64,000 bases of DNA, taken from NCBI GenBank assembly GCA_903813345.2, contig CAIIXF020000009.1:21167759-21231758 (forward strand), in the 5' to 3' direction. The notes under the pieces were generated by a model. It had not been told where the DNA came from and did not search any database. It saw only the letters and a program-made list of their open reading frames with translations. The DNA is from Owenia fusiformis (lineage: Eukaryota; Annelida; Polychaeta; Sabellida; Oweniidae). Shown here piece by piece: positions 29,501 through 39,366 of the stretch. The position numbers and the translations under genes are program-made. Within the stretch, counting starts at the first letter, position 1. Each line of letters begins with the position of its first letter.

Positions 29501-32500
29501 ATGAAAGAATATATGTAATAAAATTAGAATAAACTTACGACGAATTGTGTTTGTTTATATTTCCGGCTTTCCACCATTGACGCATTAAAAATACGAACGG
29601 TCAAAAGCGATGTTGTTCGCACTTCGCGCGACTCGAAACGGATTCGAAACTCGAATCGTCATTTTCTGACTCGAATCGGATTCGACTCGAATCGGATTTT
29701 TTCGACTCGTCTCACCCCTAATAGCAAGGCTAGTACCTAAGTTTATCTCTTATTGAAAGAGTGCAGATGAAGCTTTGAATGATGCAAAATCAAAGAGTTA
29801 AACTCTTCCTTACCTGATTATAAATTGTCCAGTATAGAATAAGTGTTAGGAAAACAGGAATCATTCTTCCTAAGCTCTTAACACCTTCTATTTCTATGGC
29901 GCTGTATCTGCCCCCATTTGACTCCAAGGCGTAGTCAAGGAATGAATCATGCTGCATTATACTGTGCTTCTTTCGCTTCAGAGCTGCCCAGATAATCTCT
30001 ATAACCCTTGCCAAGGCGCTACCTGGATTTATAATTGATTCAACATTATTTTCTCTAAAAATTTAGTTTAAACTTAATAAAAGTAATTGTGTTCTTGCCT
30101 TTTCATGATTTGTACAGGATTTAATAAAACTTTTACAAGTATGTGTATTTTTTCCTTTTTGGTAGTTCATTGCATGGGAAAATCAAGACACAACTTAAAC
30201 AGCAAAAATCAATGAAGAACTACCTTCATGAGGGAGGTGGTGATACATGTTGCGTGGAATCATGAAAGAGACCATGGAGAGAATCATCAATGGTACGGCA
30301 ATGGCTTGACCGAGAACCAAAGAGATGTTTTGCGAAATATACAAATTCACAAATACTATTGGCCCACATATATTTATTGTCCAGTAAAACCTACAAATAT
30401 ATACAGTTTATTTTGTGTCTAGTTTTGGATATCAGGTATATCTTCAGAGAGATAAATCATTTCTACCCAGGAACACAAGAGGACTCAGAGGGTATATAAC
30501 TTATCACCTAGTGGATATACCTAATATCACAACTAATCAAAACATAATTGTTTTATCTCATTCTGAGTAAGCTTTGAGGTGGGTACAAATTCCAAACATT
30601 TTATATTCTGTCTTGCATGTAATCATTTGGAATGGGTCAATAAAATATATCATATGATATACTATTATATGTTATTATTGCCCCCAAACCTTGCTCAGTA
30701 TGAGATAATAATTGCTAAATTGCTTACCTTCAGGAGCTGTATGTGTATACTTGTTCCGTGGCACCAAGACTATGATGGTGGCCAGAACCATGGATAAAGC
30801 AGGGATAAGATAGCCAATGTCAAAAGCAATATTCTGCTGAATGTAGGCAACGGCAGCGTATGCAATGGCGGAACCCACATTGATGAACCAGTAAAACCTA
30901 GCAGAAAACAGGGTCCACAGAGTAAGAGAAAAACGAGTATAACATAGCAGCATAACAACTATTTGGGCAAATTATAATGACATGCGAAAAGGTTTTCCAT
31001 GATTGATCAATTGATTACAAAGCCAGCATTAGTCAATTAAATATCATATTCATCATTGCAGCCTATCTCTAAAAATTTAACTTTTGGGAAAGCACTTGTT
31101 TCAGAACTTATTGGCCTAATTCATTGAAGCTAAAAGCATTAGTAAGTTGCTTAATAGACTATTTGGGATTTGCTATATATATATATGGATTAATAGATGG
31201 AAGCACATGGGTTGATAGGGCCAGAATACTATTCATAATATAGAGCCAACTGGCAAAAAGTCGCATAATTTCCTGATTTATCAAGTTTGGATTAATGTAA
31301 AACTCTATGGGCATGTAACTACGTACAGTGTATATGATCTTGTGAACATGTGGTTTGTGATTTAACATTAAAATTGTGATCCAAAAGAATAAACTTTTTA
31401 ACAAGATTAATGAGATTTTGGATTTAGCCAGACCTTTTTCAGAAAACTTGAAAATTCTTGGAATAAACTTAAATAACAGTGCAAATAGGATTTTATTTAT
31501 TTAGTCATGAGTATGTATTTTGATTATTGTGATCGAGACACAAACAGACGCAACTTCTGGTCAATTGTGAATTGTGGTTGGCTTATAAAGATAGAATAAG
31601 GTGAATTTTGCAGTGAGGATTATTTTCATTGACCAGCTAGATCTCTCAACGACCTATTTTTGGAGTGATTTCAGTCATAATGATGAGCAGAATTTATCAT
31701 TAACCACCTGCTGGACATCCTTCTACTTAATTTGGTGCTACTTATTTTGGCGGATTTGGTCTTTTGATCATTTGGTGGTTACTTAATTTGGCAGACTTGC
31801 AATATTAAAATGTAATTAATAACATTGTACTAATGGTACCAATTTACATGGTACTAAAATCAACGGGAATTTGGTGGTGGCTTAATTTGACGTAATTTAA
31901 TAATTTGGTAGATCCGCCAAATCAAAACGGCCACCAAATTAAGTAGAAGTACACTACAGTACATACCAGTTAAAGAAAGACTGTACTGCTTGTGGACCCA
32001 TGTCTTCCAACTGCTGCACACCAAATGGGCTAACATTGGCCTTGATGCCTCCAGTACCAATTGCTATGAGGATTAGCCCTATTATATAGTACCCCCTCTT
32101 GGCAGACTGAAATGGAAATACATGACCCTAGCATTAAGCCCATACATTGGCACTGATGTCCCCAGTACATCAGTAGGTAACTGGACAACTCGGACCCAGG
32201 ACAATTCGGACCCTGGACAACTCGGACCCAAGACATCTCGGACCCAAGACAACTCGGACCACTTTTTAAAATTATGATTTTTATCATAATGAGTGGTTTT
32301 ATCTTTTCATTTATGAAAATTAATACATATATTATATATTGTGAATTCATATTTTGTATTGATATGATAAAAAATATTTTAATTTGACTTATTTGATGAA
32401 AATTAAGTAGAAGATATTGAAACTAGAAACCCAAGACAACTCGGACCACTTTCTGAAATTATACTTTTGGTTGTCGTAATTGGGGATTATTTCTTTAATG

Positions 32501-35500
32501 TTTGGCAGGACATATTGTGAGTTTATATATTGTATTTATTTGATGAAGATCTTTCAATTGGTAACCTTTCAATTAACTTATTTGATGAAAGTTATGAAGT
32601 AAGACCAGTAAGAGAATATTGAAGCTGAAGACCAAAGACAACTCGGGCCACTTTTTGAAATTAAAGTTAATTCAATTTAAAACAAATTCATCGAATTAAC
32701 ACAATATATCAATTCACAATATATAATTTATGTCATAAAAAAACATTAAACAAAAAAAATTAGAACCCCATACAATGATAAAAACCATCATTTCAAAAAG
32801 TGGTCCAAGTTTTCTTGGGTCTTTAGCTTCAATAATTTCTTACTTCTTAACTCTCATCAAAACGTTAATTTAAAACAATTTCATCAAATTAACATAACAT
32901 ATGAATTCACAATATATAATATATGTCAAAATAAACCTAAATTAATCACAAATGTTAAATTGATTTACTTTGTTGAACTTTCCTTGTATGATATTAAATG
33001 TTATAATATATGAACTTGAAATAAAAATGATAAATAAAAAAAACTACCTGATGTAACATTAATCACATGACCTGATGTAACATTAATCACATGACCTGAT
33101 TTACATTAACCACACATCCTGATGCTACATTAACCACACATCCTGATGTAACATTAATCACAGGACCTGATGTTATATTAATCACACACCCTGGGGTTAT
33201 ATTAATCACACATCCTGATGTAACGTTAATCACAGGGCTTGATGTTACATTAATCACACATCCTGATTAACTTTGTTGAACTTTCATTATATGGTATTAA
33301 ATGTTATAATATATGAACTTGAAATAAAAATGATTAATAAAAAAACCACCTGATGTAACATTAATCACATAACCTGATGTTATATTAATCACACATCCTG
33401 ATGTAACATTAATCACACTACCTGATGTAACATTAATCACACAACCCGATGTAACATTAACCACACATCCTGATGTAACATTAATCACACATCCTGATGT
33501 AACATTAATCACAGGGCTTGATGTAACATTAATCACACATCCTGATGTAACATTAATCACAGGGCTTGATGTTATATTAATCACACATCCTGATGTATCA
33601 TTAATCACACAACCTGATGTTACATTATTTACACACCCTTATGTAACATTAATCACACACCCTTATGTAACATTAATCACACACCCTTATGTAACATTAA
33701 TCACACATCCTGGTGTAACATTAATCACACATCCTGATGTTACATTAATCACAAATCCTGATGTAACGTTAATCACACAACCTCTTGTAACATTAATCAC
33801 AAGACCTGATGTTAAAATAATCACACATCCTGAGGTTACATTAATCACACTACCTGATCTAGACCATAGTTTAATCCATTGTCATCTCTACCAAAAGTAC
33901 CCTGCCAGTCAAATGCTACAAGTGGCAGCATTAAGGTTCCTTGAATATAAATTAATAATTCATGCATAAATACCATGCTAAACAGAAATGTTAAAGCAAG
34001 GAAAGTATAAAAATAACTTATTTTTGATCAAGAAATATCATGCAAAATTAAAAGCTATGTTCATGCGATAGCTGTTGCTGTTTCAATAATATTTACAATG
34101 ATTCCAAGAATCATTGTAAAATAATATAAAATAATAATTGCAAAATGTCGCCACCTGCCATTTGTTACAGAGACCCCCTCTGATATTTGTTAAAAGTAAA
34201 CCCCCTTGGCAAAAGCTGGCTACAGGCCTGACTTGTGCTGGTGACATACGTAATAATACAAAATATGTCAATCATGCATTAGTGCTTTAATTAAGTTACA
34301 TGCAGATGTTTTTAAAAAGTGGCTTAGCCTTCAAAATAAGTGCAGTATGTAAAAACATCATTAATAAGAGTTTACAGAAAAATGATAACAAAATGAGAAG
34401 GGAGACATGCAGGATACCTATACAGCTATCTTAAACATGTTTTTTATATAAAACATCTATTAATGGGAAGATGCACAGGACCTACCCACAATATATATAA
34501 GACCACTGCCCCATATAGTGTTAAACCTTCCAGCCACAGAATCAGCAATATACCCTCCAAACAATGGAATGAAATATACAGTGCCTGAAATCAAAAAGGA
34601 AAAAATATGATGTTTATTCATTAAGTAAACATTTAAATATTGAAAACAAGAAATTCAAGCACAAGCCTCAAAAGCTGGGATAAAATTATTTACAATGTTA
34701 TTTTTGTTGATGAACAGTGAACTTGGTGTGGTTGAACTGTCAAAACCAAATGTCCATGTCAAAGTGATTTAATTCAATGAAAACCAAAAATATTGATATT
34801 GACATTTACCGTCCCATTTTCAAATGTAGAAAAAGAACAATCTAACAATATTTTCACAAGGAGTTTGCATTTGATTAATAAGTTAACACAGCATTATCAT
34901 GTTTTGATTGTCCAGATTGTGGTAGTGACATTCATTACTTTTCAATTATACATGCTGGCTCTGGGAATCCTCATGCTGGCTCCACGGTGTTATAGCATGA
35001 CAGATACGCCACCTCTGAAAACGAGGTTAGTCGTATACGATCACTGATTTATCCAATAAAATGGCCACGATGAAACAGAAAGCTAAGGTAGGTGCATTAT
35101 GTTCTACTACTGCGTATCAATAAAAGCATGAAAGATTTATGTAAGCGTCGCATTCGGTGATGCATTCAGTAATGTTTATTTTGAACGTAGTCTTTGCAAA
35201 TCGACGCCCATGGATAACATGAAATAAGCGAAAAACTGTCGAGTTTGAAATTCAAAACTTCATAAAATTTAGTAATTTGTTTCTTTTCTTCGTTAGGACA
35301 TGCTCTACATTGCGCAACAACCTTGGTGTATATAAATGTAACCTACATACGATCATACAAAGCCAATTAAGCATTGTAAACCACTTAATATGTTCTACTC
35401 AAGCCATAATAATGTATTTTGAATTTGCGGATACGCCAAAAATTGATAGACAGTTACGCGAACCTCGTTCATATATGTAAAACCGAATCATTTCATATCG

Positions 35501-37256
35501 CTTGTGATCCAAAATTGAAATGTTTTTCAACCGGATTTGAGTTTTGTAAGCTATAATAGATGAAATCGTATTATTACCACCTTGCAGGGCCTGTTCTAGG
35601 GGTTTTAGTACTACTAGTAGTTGAGAAGGCATTTAAATTGCTATATTGACGTGAGCAATATTGTGTCGGGCGTTAATGACTTTAGTCGGGCAATAATGAT
35701 ATTATTCGCCCGGCTATGTTTCCCGGGAAAAGTGATATCGTTCAGTGCGTAAGCTTTTCTATTTCAAATTTGCTATTTCAGCCCTGGGCATTAACGGTGG
35801 TAATAATGGTAATAACGTCATTTCTGCGGGCAAAAAAGTGAAATATTGGACCTTGGGCCTGCGGCCCTTGGTCCAATATTTCATATTGCCCGCAGAAATG
35901 ACGTTATTGTACTATTATGAAGATGGTGACATAAACAGCTGAATATGATTTGTAATAATGGTAATATATGTCTAATGTCACTTATGACATCATCAATTAA
36001 TTTGGAGTTGTTTTCTTCCGTCGCCTGTTCGTTGTTACTAATTTCTTCCTTTGCCTCTTCATTACAATCATTTTCACTTTCATTGGCTTTCGCTATTTTT
36101 TCCTTGCCCTATAGAGGCTCAAGCAAGAGCGTCTCTTGCGAGTCCTGAAAACAAATATAGGCAGTTCACACATAGAGAGCTATCCATCTAGGGACCTTGA
36201 CTTGACAGGAACTTGCATGTAACCGTCCGCTAACATCTAATGTAAAACTAATACAATGCGTTGCTGTCCATAAAAAAGCATGCAATACATACGTATCTGT
36301 CTAACGACGTTGCGATTAAAACCTTATTATCTACAATATTTAACACATTTCTGTTCTGCATTTGTCATTTTATGGCTTGTTTATGCACAGTTTACGTACA
36401 GTTAGTATTTTGAGTGGCTCTGAGGCACATATACTGAGAAAACACGAAAAGGACTAAAAATTATGAACTTCGAAATCTCAGCTGGGTAGGTTTACAGCTT
36501 ATATTCTGCTTCTTGTAGACCACACGACAGATTTAACTCAATCTTTAAAACAATTCACATATGCATCACCGAATGGAACTAGTTGAAAAGGAAAGCTTAT
36601 CTGTGAATCTTGCCTACAGGCGAAAAAGAGGACATGCTGTCTTTCCCGTCCGCCATTTTTTGTTATCGTTACCGCAAAATTTGGCCAATTGCCTTGTCGT
36701 ATCTGTCATGCTATAACACCGTGGGCTCTGGGAATCCTCATGCTGGCTTTTGCATGGCAGTGGATGTGTTTCCTTGCAAATAATCACTAGATGACTTCTA
36801 TTTCTCAATAAAACTATCTAAAATGTTTTGCTTTATATGAAAATATTGAAGTGGGACTCAATCAATTATTGTTCTGTAAAGCATTAGTTCGATTGTATGC
36901 TATAGCCCAAAATCTCAATCATAAGCTGCATACAAGAAACTCATGCATTAAAGGAGATAAAGATCTAGTCTTCTGCTTAATCCTTAAGTAAATGACTCAC
37001 CTGTGAATATTAAATTGATTGTAACGGCATCTACACTGCTATATCCCAAAACATTAGTGGCAAACAGCACCATGTTCGCCACTATGCTGTAATAAGTTAG
37101 TCTTTCACAAAGTTCACATAATAATATTGCAGCAACGGTTAATTTGGTTCTAGGGTTGGATCTTTCAGCTTGATCTTTACCTCCACTGGATCCAAGCAAT
37201 GCAGTCTTTTCTGTGGCATAATCCTGATTATCCATATTGTCTCTGTGTTTATACAT
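26325..37256 (-). CDS. SLC15A4: SLC15A4-like peptide/histidine transporter (POT family)
   Basis: Proton-coupled oligopeptide transporter, about 574 residues (human SLC15A4 has 577); in mammals it exports histidine and dipeptides from endolysosomes. Coding exons on the minus strand: 37256-37001, 34584-34486, 33939-33854, 32106-31967, then 30897-30728 or 30390-30224, 30022-29814, 28782-28596, 28280-28080, 26953-26819, 26566-26325; all phases close and the sum is divisible by three. Motifs: EKTALL acidic dileucine sorting signal, ELCER in helix 1 (ExxER proton-coupling motif), GTGGIKANVSPFG, the FYWxIN signature, and YNQMQTTFLLQ. Human SLC15A4 shares FFNWFYW and QMQTT. SLC15A3 is the closest alternative; the length and N-terminal signal favour A4. 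The start ATG at 37256 could be replaced by the in-frame ATG at 37235. Confidence 0.93.
26819..26953 (-). CDS. SLC15A4: SLC15A4 exon, penultimate
   Basis: The exon is 135 nt between acceptor tttatttcag and the strong donor gtaagt. It encodes AYEFAYSQAPVSLQGVVMGV followed by NLATTGLGSYVGTLLVNIVN and AASNG. It matches human LEFAYSAAPKSMQSAIMGL. Confidence 0.95.
27105..27119 (-). mobile_element. short Helitron-like 5' end fragment, reverse orientation
   Basis: Complement reads like TCCCAACAAAAGTAGGGATA with gtgaagccctc after it. This is a degenerate relative of the element at 9697, lying in the SLC15A4 intron beside the 132-bp array. The boundaries are approximate. Confidence 0.35.
27130..28140. 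repeat. 132-bp minisatellite made from an SLC15A4 exon end and its 5' splice site
   Basis: Copies begin (gatgagcat) at 27157, 27289, 27421, 27544, 27667, 27799, 27931 and 28063; spacing is 132 bp, with two 123-bp copies. The copy at 28063 is the genuine exon/intron junction. Each of the seven others repeats the last 58 or so bases of exon 28280-28080 (coding VPQFVLVGTSEVFAAISG), the donor CAG|gtgtgt and about 60 bp of intron. The extra copies lack a proper acceptor (they begin ...taatGGTGCCCC). Confidence 0.95.
28080..28280 (-). CDS. SLC15A4: SLC15A4 exon with ISEVF-type motif
   Basis: The exon is 201 nt with acceptor ttcttgtag and donor gtgtgt. It encodes GIGLLLAPCSVFVAGFLEIA then RKDELANSGG, IEQNVGGKIYNASNLNI and MLQVPQFVLVGTSEVFAAIS. 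Human has WWQVPQYLLIGISEIFASI at the end. Its 3' part is multiplied in the adjacent minisatellite. Confidence 0.93.
28596..28782 (-). CDS. SLC15A4: SLC15A4 exon: MQTTFLLQ
   Basis: The exon is 187 nt and begins MQTTFLLQGERMDLRLGSF, then PAASLSLFNTIIIIILVPIV and DRFFYPLLERCGRKITLLQR. Human has QMQTTYVLQSL and LPAAWLTMFDAVLILLLIPL. Donor gtcagt. Confidence 0.94.
29260..29720. mobile_element. hAT-like MITE with 8-bp target duplication
   Basis: The terminal inverted repeats TAGGGGTGAGACGA and TCGTCTCACCCCTA bound 461 bp. The identical octamer ATAGCAAG flanks both sides (29252-29259 and 29721-29728). This is the hAT superfamily signature. Interior subterminal repeats are made of gagtcgaatc motifs. 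There is no transposase. It sits in an SLC15A4 intron. Confidence 0.85.
29814..30022 (-). CDS. SLC15A4: SLC15A4 exon: cytoplasmic loop and following helix
   Basis: The exon is 209 nt. It encodes SALARVIEIIWAALKRKKHS, a loop with DYALESNGGRYSAIEIEGVK, and the helix SLGRMIPVFLTLILYWTIYN ending in Q. Human has [23 protein letters not shown]. Acceptor aaatccag, donor gtaagg. Confidence 0.94.
30224..30390 (-). CDS. SLC15A4: SLC15A4 alternative exon, copy B
   Basis: The exon is 167 nt with acceptor tatttgtag and donor gtagtt. It encodes FYWTINICGPIVFVNLYISQ then NISLVLGQAIAVPLMILSMV and SFMIPRNMYHHLPHEG. It starts and ends in the same phases as the exon at 30897-30728, and positions such as FYWxIN, YIxQNI, PRNxY and PxEG are conserved. 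Inclusion of both would shift the frame, so this is a mutually exclusive alternative for the same transmembrane segment. Open throughout, with good splice sites; not a decayed copy. Confidence 0.85.
30728..30897 (-). CDS. SLC15A4: SLC15A4 alternative exon, copy A
   Basis: The exon is 170 nt with acceptor ttttctgctag and donor gtaagc. It encodes FYWFINVGSAIAYAAVAYIQ then QNIAFDIGYLIPALSMVLAT and IIVLVPRNKYTHTAPEG. This is the POT signature segment (human [20 protein letters not shown]) and is the closer match to human of the two copies, so it is probably the ancestral exon. Confidence 0.92.
31720..31950. mobile_element. palindromic MITE
   Basis: CTTCTACTTAATTTGGTG at the left and its complement CACCAAATTAAGTAGAAG at the right bound about 230 bp. 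Further internal complementary patches (ggcggatttgg / ggtagatccgccaaa) are present. It ends only about 17 bp from the SLC15A4 exon at 31967. Confidence 0.7.
31967..32106 (-). CDS. SLC15A4: SLC15A4 exon: GTGGIKANVSPFG
   Basis: The exon is 140 nt with acceptor ttccatttcag and donor gtatgt. It encodes SAKRGYYIIGLILIAIGTGG, then IKANVSPFGVQQLEDMGPQA and VQSFFNW; the tryptophan codon is completed by either alternative exon. Human has VATVKANITPFGADQVKDRG and RRFFNWFYW. Confidence 0.95.
32170..32850. repeat. GGACNNCTCGGACC repeat cluster
   Basis: The motif caactcggacccaagacaac is repeated with an 18-bp period at 32176-32262, recurs singly near 32425 and 32635, and appears inverted near 32800 (gtggtccaagttttcttggg). 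The remainder is AT-rich. It looks like a decayed repetitive element in the SLC15A4 intron. Confidence 0.6.
33040..33853. repeat. 24-bp minisatellite abutting an SLC15A4 5' splice site
   Basis: Roughly 33 copies of cctgatgtaacattaatcac(acat) in two blocks, separated by a duplicated 70-bp spacer (about 32965-33040 and 33270-33345, gttgaactttc to aaaaaacc). On the gene strand each unit reads catcaggatgtgtgattaat. The last unit merges into the genuine donor CAG|gtagtgtgattaatgt of exon 33939-33854, so the units resemble that splice site. The octapeptide frame INVTSGCV on the minus strand is a by-product of the repeat. Confidence 0.93.
33854..33939 (-). CDS. SLC15A4: SLC15A4 exon (86 nt)
   Basis: Acceptor ttatattcaag, then GTLMLPLVAFDWQGTFGRDD and NGLNYGLDQ, donor gtagtg. 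Phases fit both neighbours. Human has LGMLAFPLLA at the beginning, and the remainder is a variable luminal loop. Confidence 0.87.
34486..34584 (-). CDS. SLC15A4: SLC15A4 exon: PLFGGYIADS
   Basis: The exon is 99 nt with acceptor tttgatttcag and donor gtaggt. It encodes GTVYFIPLFGGYIADSVAGR then FNTIWGSGLIYIVG. The G-x-x-x-D-x-x-x-G-R loop after the second or third helix is a conserved feature of major facilitator transporters (human SPFGGWLADARLGR). Confidence 0.95.
34982..36724. mobile_element. DNA transposon with 27-bp inverted ends and long flanking duplication
   Basis: The ends are perfect inverted repeats beginning CCACGGTGTTATAGCATGAC and continuing AGATACG (34982-35008 and 36698-36724). 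The left flank ends with, and the right flank begins with, the same 24 bp (gctctgggaatcctcatgct then ggct). The insert is 1,743 bp. It contains a nested palindrome (35811-35908). No transposase is recognised in its short frames. It lies in the first coding intron of SLC15A4. Confidence 0.75.
35811..35908. repeat. 40-bp-arm palindrome nested in transposon
   Basis: The left arm aataacgtcatttctgcggg (then caaaaaagtgaaatattgg) and the right arm, its near-perfect complement ending gcagaaatgacgttatt, surround a GC-rich turn ttgggcctgcggccc. Strong hairpin potential. Confidence 0.9.
37001..37256 (-). CDS. SLC15A4: SLC15A4 first coding exon
   Basis: ATG at 37256 (alternative in-frame ATG at 37235) opens MYKHRDNMDNQDYATEKTAL then LGSSGGKDQAERSNPRTKLT. 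The first helix, VAAILLCELCERLTYYSIVA, follows, and then VLFATNVLGYSSVDAVTINL. It ends in donor gtgagt. EKTALL fits the [DE]xxxL[LI] lysosomal sorting signal known from human SLC15A4, and ELCER is the ExxER motif. Confidence 0.9.
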
Positions 37257-37583
37257 TGTATATTTGTAAATAAAGTGATCATGAGATCTTCATGTGCTTT
37301 CAATGCTAAAGTGTGCTTTATGACCATGAGCTTTCAATGCCCATGACTCAGCTAAACTTTTTGAAGTTTTGTGTATGAATTGTTTTTGATATTGTTAGCT
37401 TAACAGATATTTTTAAAATGACTTTGAATCGATGCACATGTATCTGAATATTGTTGCAAGATCGATATATACAGCATGCCGTAACTCATCAATAATCTGA
37501 AAATAAAATAATATAAGAGAAAATTGAAATCGTGTACTCATATTTATAATGAAATAGAAATACTATTCTACAACATTGTAGAA

Positions 37584-37689
37584 TATAGTAGAAACTGCTA
37601 AGTGGAACACGTTTGTAGTGGAACACCTTGCAAATAGAACACTTTCTGTGGTCCCAAGGGGGTTCCACTTACAGAGGTTTCACCTTTAC
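37584..37689. mobile_element. short palindromic MITE (aagtggaacac type)
   Basis: Left tagtagaaactgctaagtgg and right ttccacttacagaggtttca are imperfect complements. It is related to 58582-58745 and less closely to 18779-18924. Confidence 0.5.
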
Positions 37690-37810
37690 TAATATCAATA
37701 ACAAAATGTTGTCAATATTTTACTTCCTCGTCATTGGGCTAGGCTTAGAATAAATTAAGGCTTCCTTATTAAATAATATAATATAAACAAGAACACAAAT
37801 GTGTACAAAA

Positions 37811-39366
37811 TGTCCCCACCAATGGGTGATCCCATGAAATGGTTATCCTGAAAATGAGTAGACAAGACTTTACCAACACAATTTTAATTGATCCGTCACA
37901 CAGTTAACTAGAAAACATGTAAACAAGACTTTACAGACAAGATTTTAGGATGGAAAATCCAAAATGGCTGCCTTGACATTTACCCAGAATGTCAAAAAAC
38001 TAATCTGTTCCTAGATTTTCATACTAAGAATTATCCCTGAAAATATGACATTGATCTACCAAATGGTTCACCTGAAAACGCGTAGACAAGACTTTACAGA
38101 CAAGATTTTAGGACAGAAAATCCAAAATGGCTGCCATGACATTTACACAGAATGCCAAAAAACTAATCAGATGTAGATTTTCACACTAAGAATCATCCCT
38201 GAAAATTTGGAATTGATCTACCAAACGGTTCACCTAAAAACGCGTAGACAAGACTTTACAGGCAAGATTTTAAGACGGAAAATCCAAAATGGCTGCCTTG
38301 ACATTTATCCAGAATGCCAAAAAACTAAGCAGATCTAGATTTTCATACTAAGAATCATCCCTAAAAATTTGAAATTGATCTACAGAACGGTTCACCTGGA
38401 AATGCATAGACAAGACTTTACAGACAAGATTTAAGGACAGAAAATCCAAAATGGCTGCCTTGACATTTGCCCAGAATGCCAAAAAACTAATCAGTTCTAC
38501 ATTTTCATACTAATCATCTCTGAAAATTTGAAATTGATCTACCAAACGGTTCACCTAAAAACGCGTAGACAAGACTTTACAGACAAGATTTTAGGACGGA
38601 AAATCCAAAATGGCTGCCTTGACATTTACCCAGAATGCCAAAAAACAAATCAGATCTAGATTTTTATACTAAGAATCATCCCTGAAAATTTGAAATTGAT
38701 CCACCAAACGGTTCACCTGGAAACACGTAGACAAGACTTCACAGACAAGATTTTAGGACGGAAAAATCCAAAATGGCCGACAATAAAAAAGTGATTATGT
38801 GTTTTTGCTGATTTCTTCTTACAAAATTATCACATATTACTACTGTTAACAATAACAAAGGCTTTAACAACAAAGTAGATCTGAAATTATTTATAAAGCT
38901 ACTAAATAGTTAAAGTATGAAAACTCAAAAACACCATTCAATATGATACAAAGTATTATCGTGCGCTAACTTTTCTTAAGGCATTCAAAATGGCTGACAT
39001 GACTGAGCTAACAGGTCCAAAACCTAATCAGATCTAGAATGAAGTGATCAGCTGAACAAGATGTTAAAGTTTTAAAAGCAACTGTGAAGCCGTTTTTCTT
39101 AAAGTTTGCAGACAAGGATTTTAGCATTTGACTTCAAAATGGCCGACAGGAAGTAGGTATTGAGTTAAAATTTTTTCATCCACATCTGTATGCACTCATA
39201 AGTTATCCCTGAAAATTTGAAGGTGATATCTGTAGTGGTTTTGGAGAAAACTCCCGGACGTACGGACAGACGGACGGACGGACGGACGGACGGACGTACG
39301 GACGGACAGACAGACGGACGCGCCTAGGCCGACAATATGGCCCCACACTATGTGGTGGGGACATAA
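37811..39366. mobile_element. element with GTCCCCACC ends and about six 155-bp tandem units
   Basis: The left end is TGTCCCCACCAATGGGTG and the right end ccccacactatgtggtgggg followed by acat, so the termini are inverted and each is near-palindromic. In between are about six tandem units of about 155 bp with acaagactttacagacaaga, aatccaaaatggctgcctt and ctgaaaatttgaaattgatc. A ggac tetranucleotide run (39253-39318) precedes the right end. No coding capacity is seen. Confidence 0.75.
39253..39318. repeat. GGAC microsatellite
   Basis: Runs of ggacggacggacgg with interspersed gtac and agac variants, just inside the right end of the 37811-39366 element. A microsatellite at the 3' end is typical of some bivalve tandem-repeat transposons. 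Confidence 0.95.

Noticed and set aside
30228-30422. Plus-strand 64-codon open frame
   Set aside because: It is the opposite strand of the SLC15A4 alternative exon, which explains its openness.
33297-33608. 103-codon minus-strand frame with INVTSGCV repeats
   Set aside because: The 24-bp unit is divisible by three, so the frame is a by-product of the array; it overlaps SLC15A4 intron.
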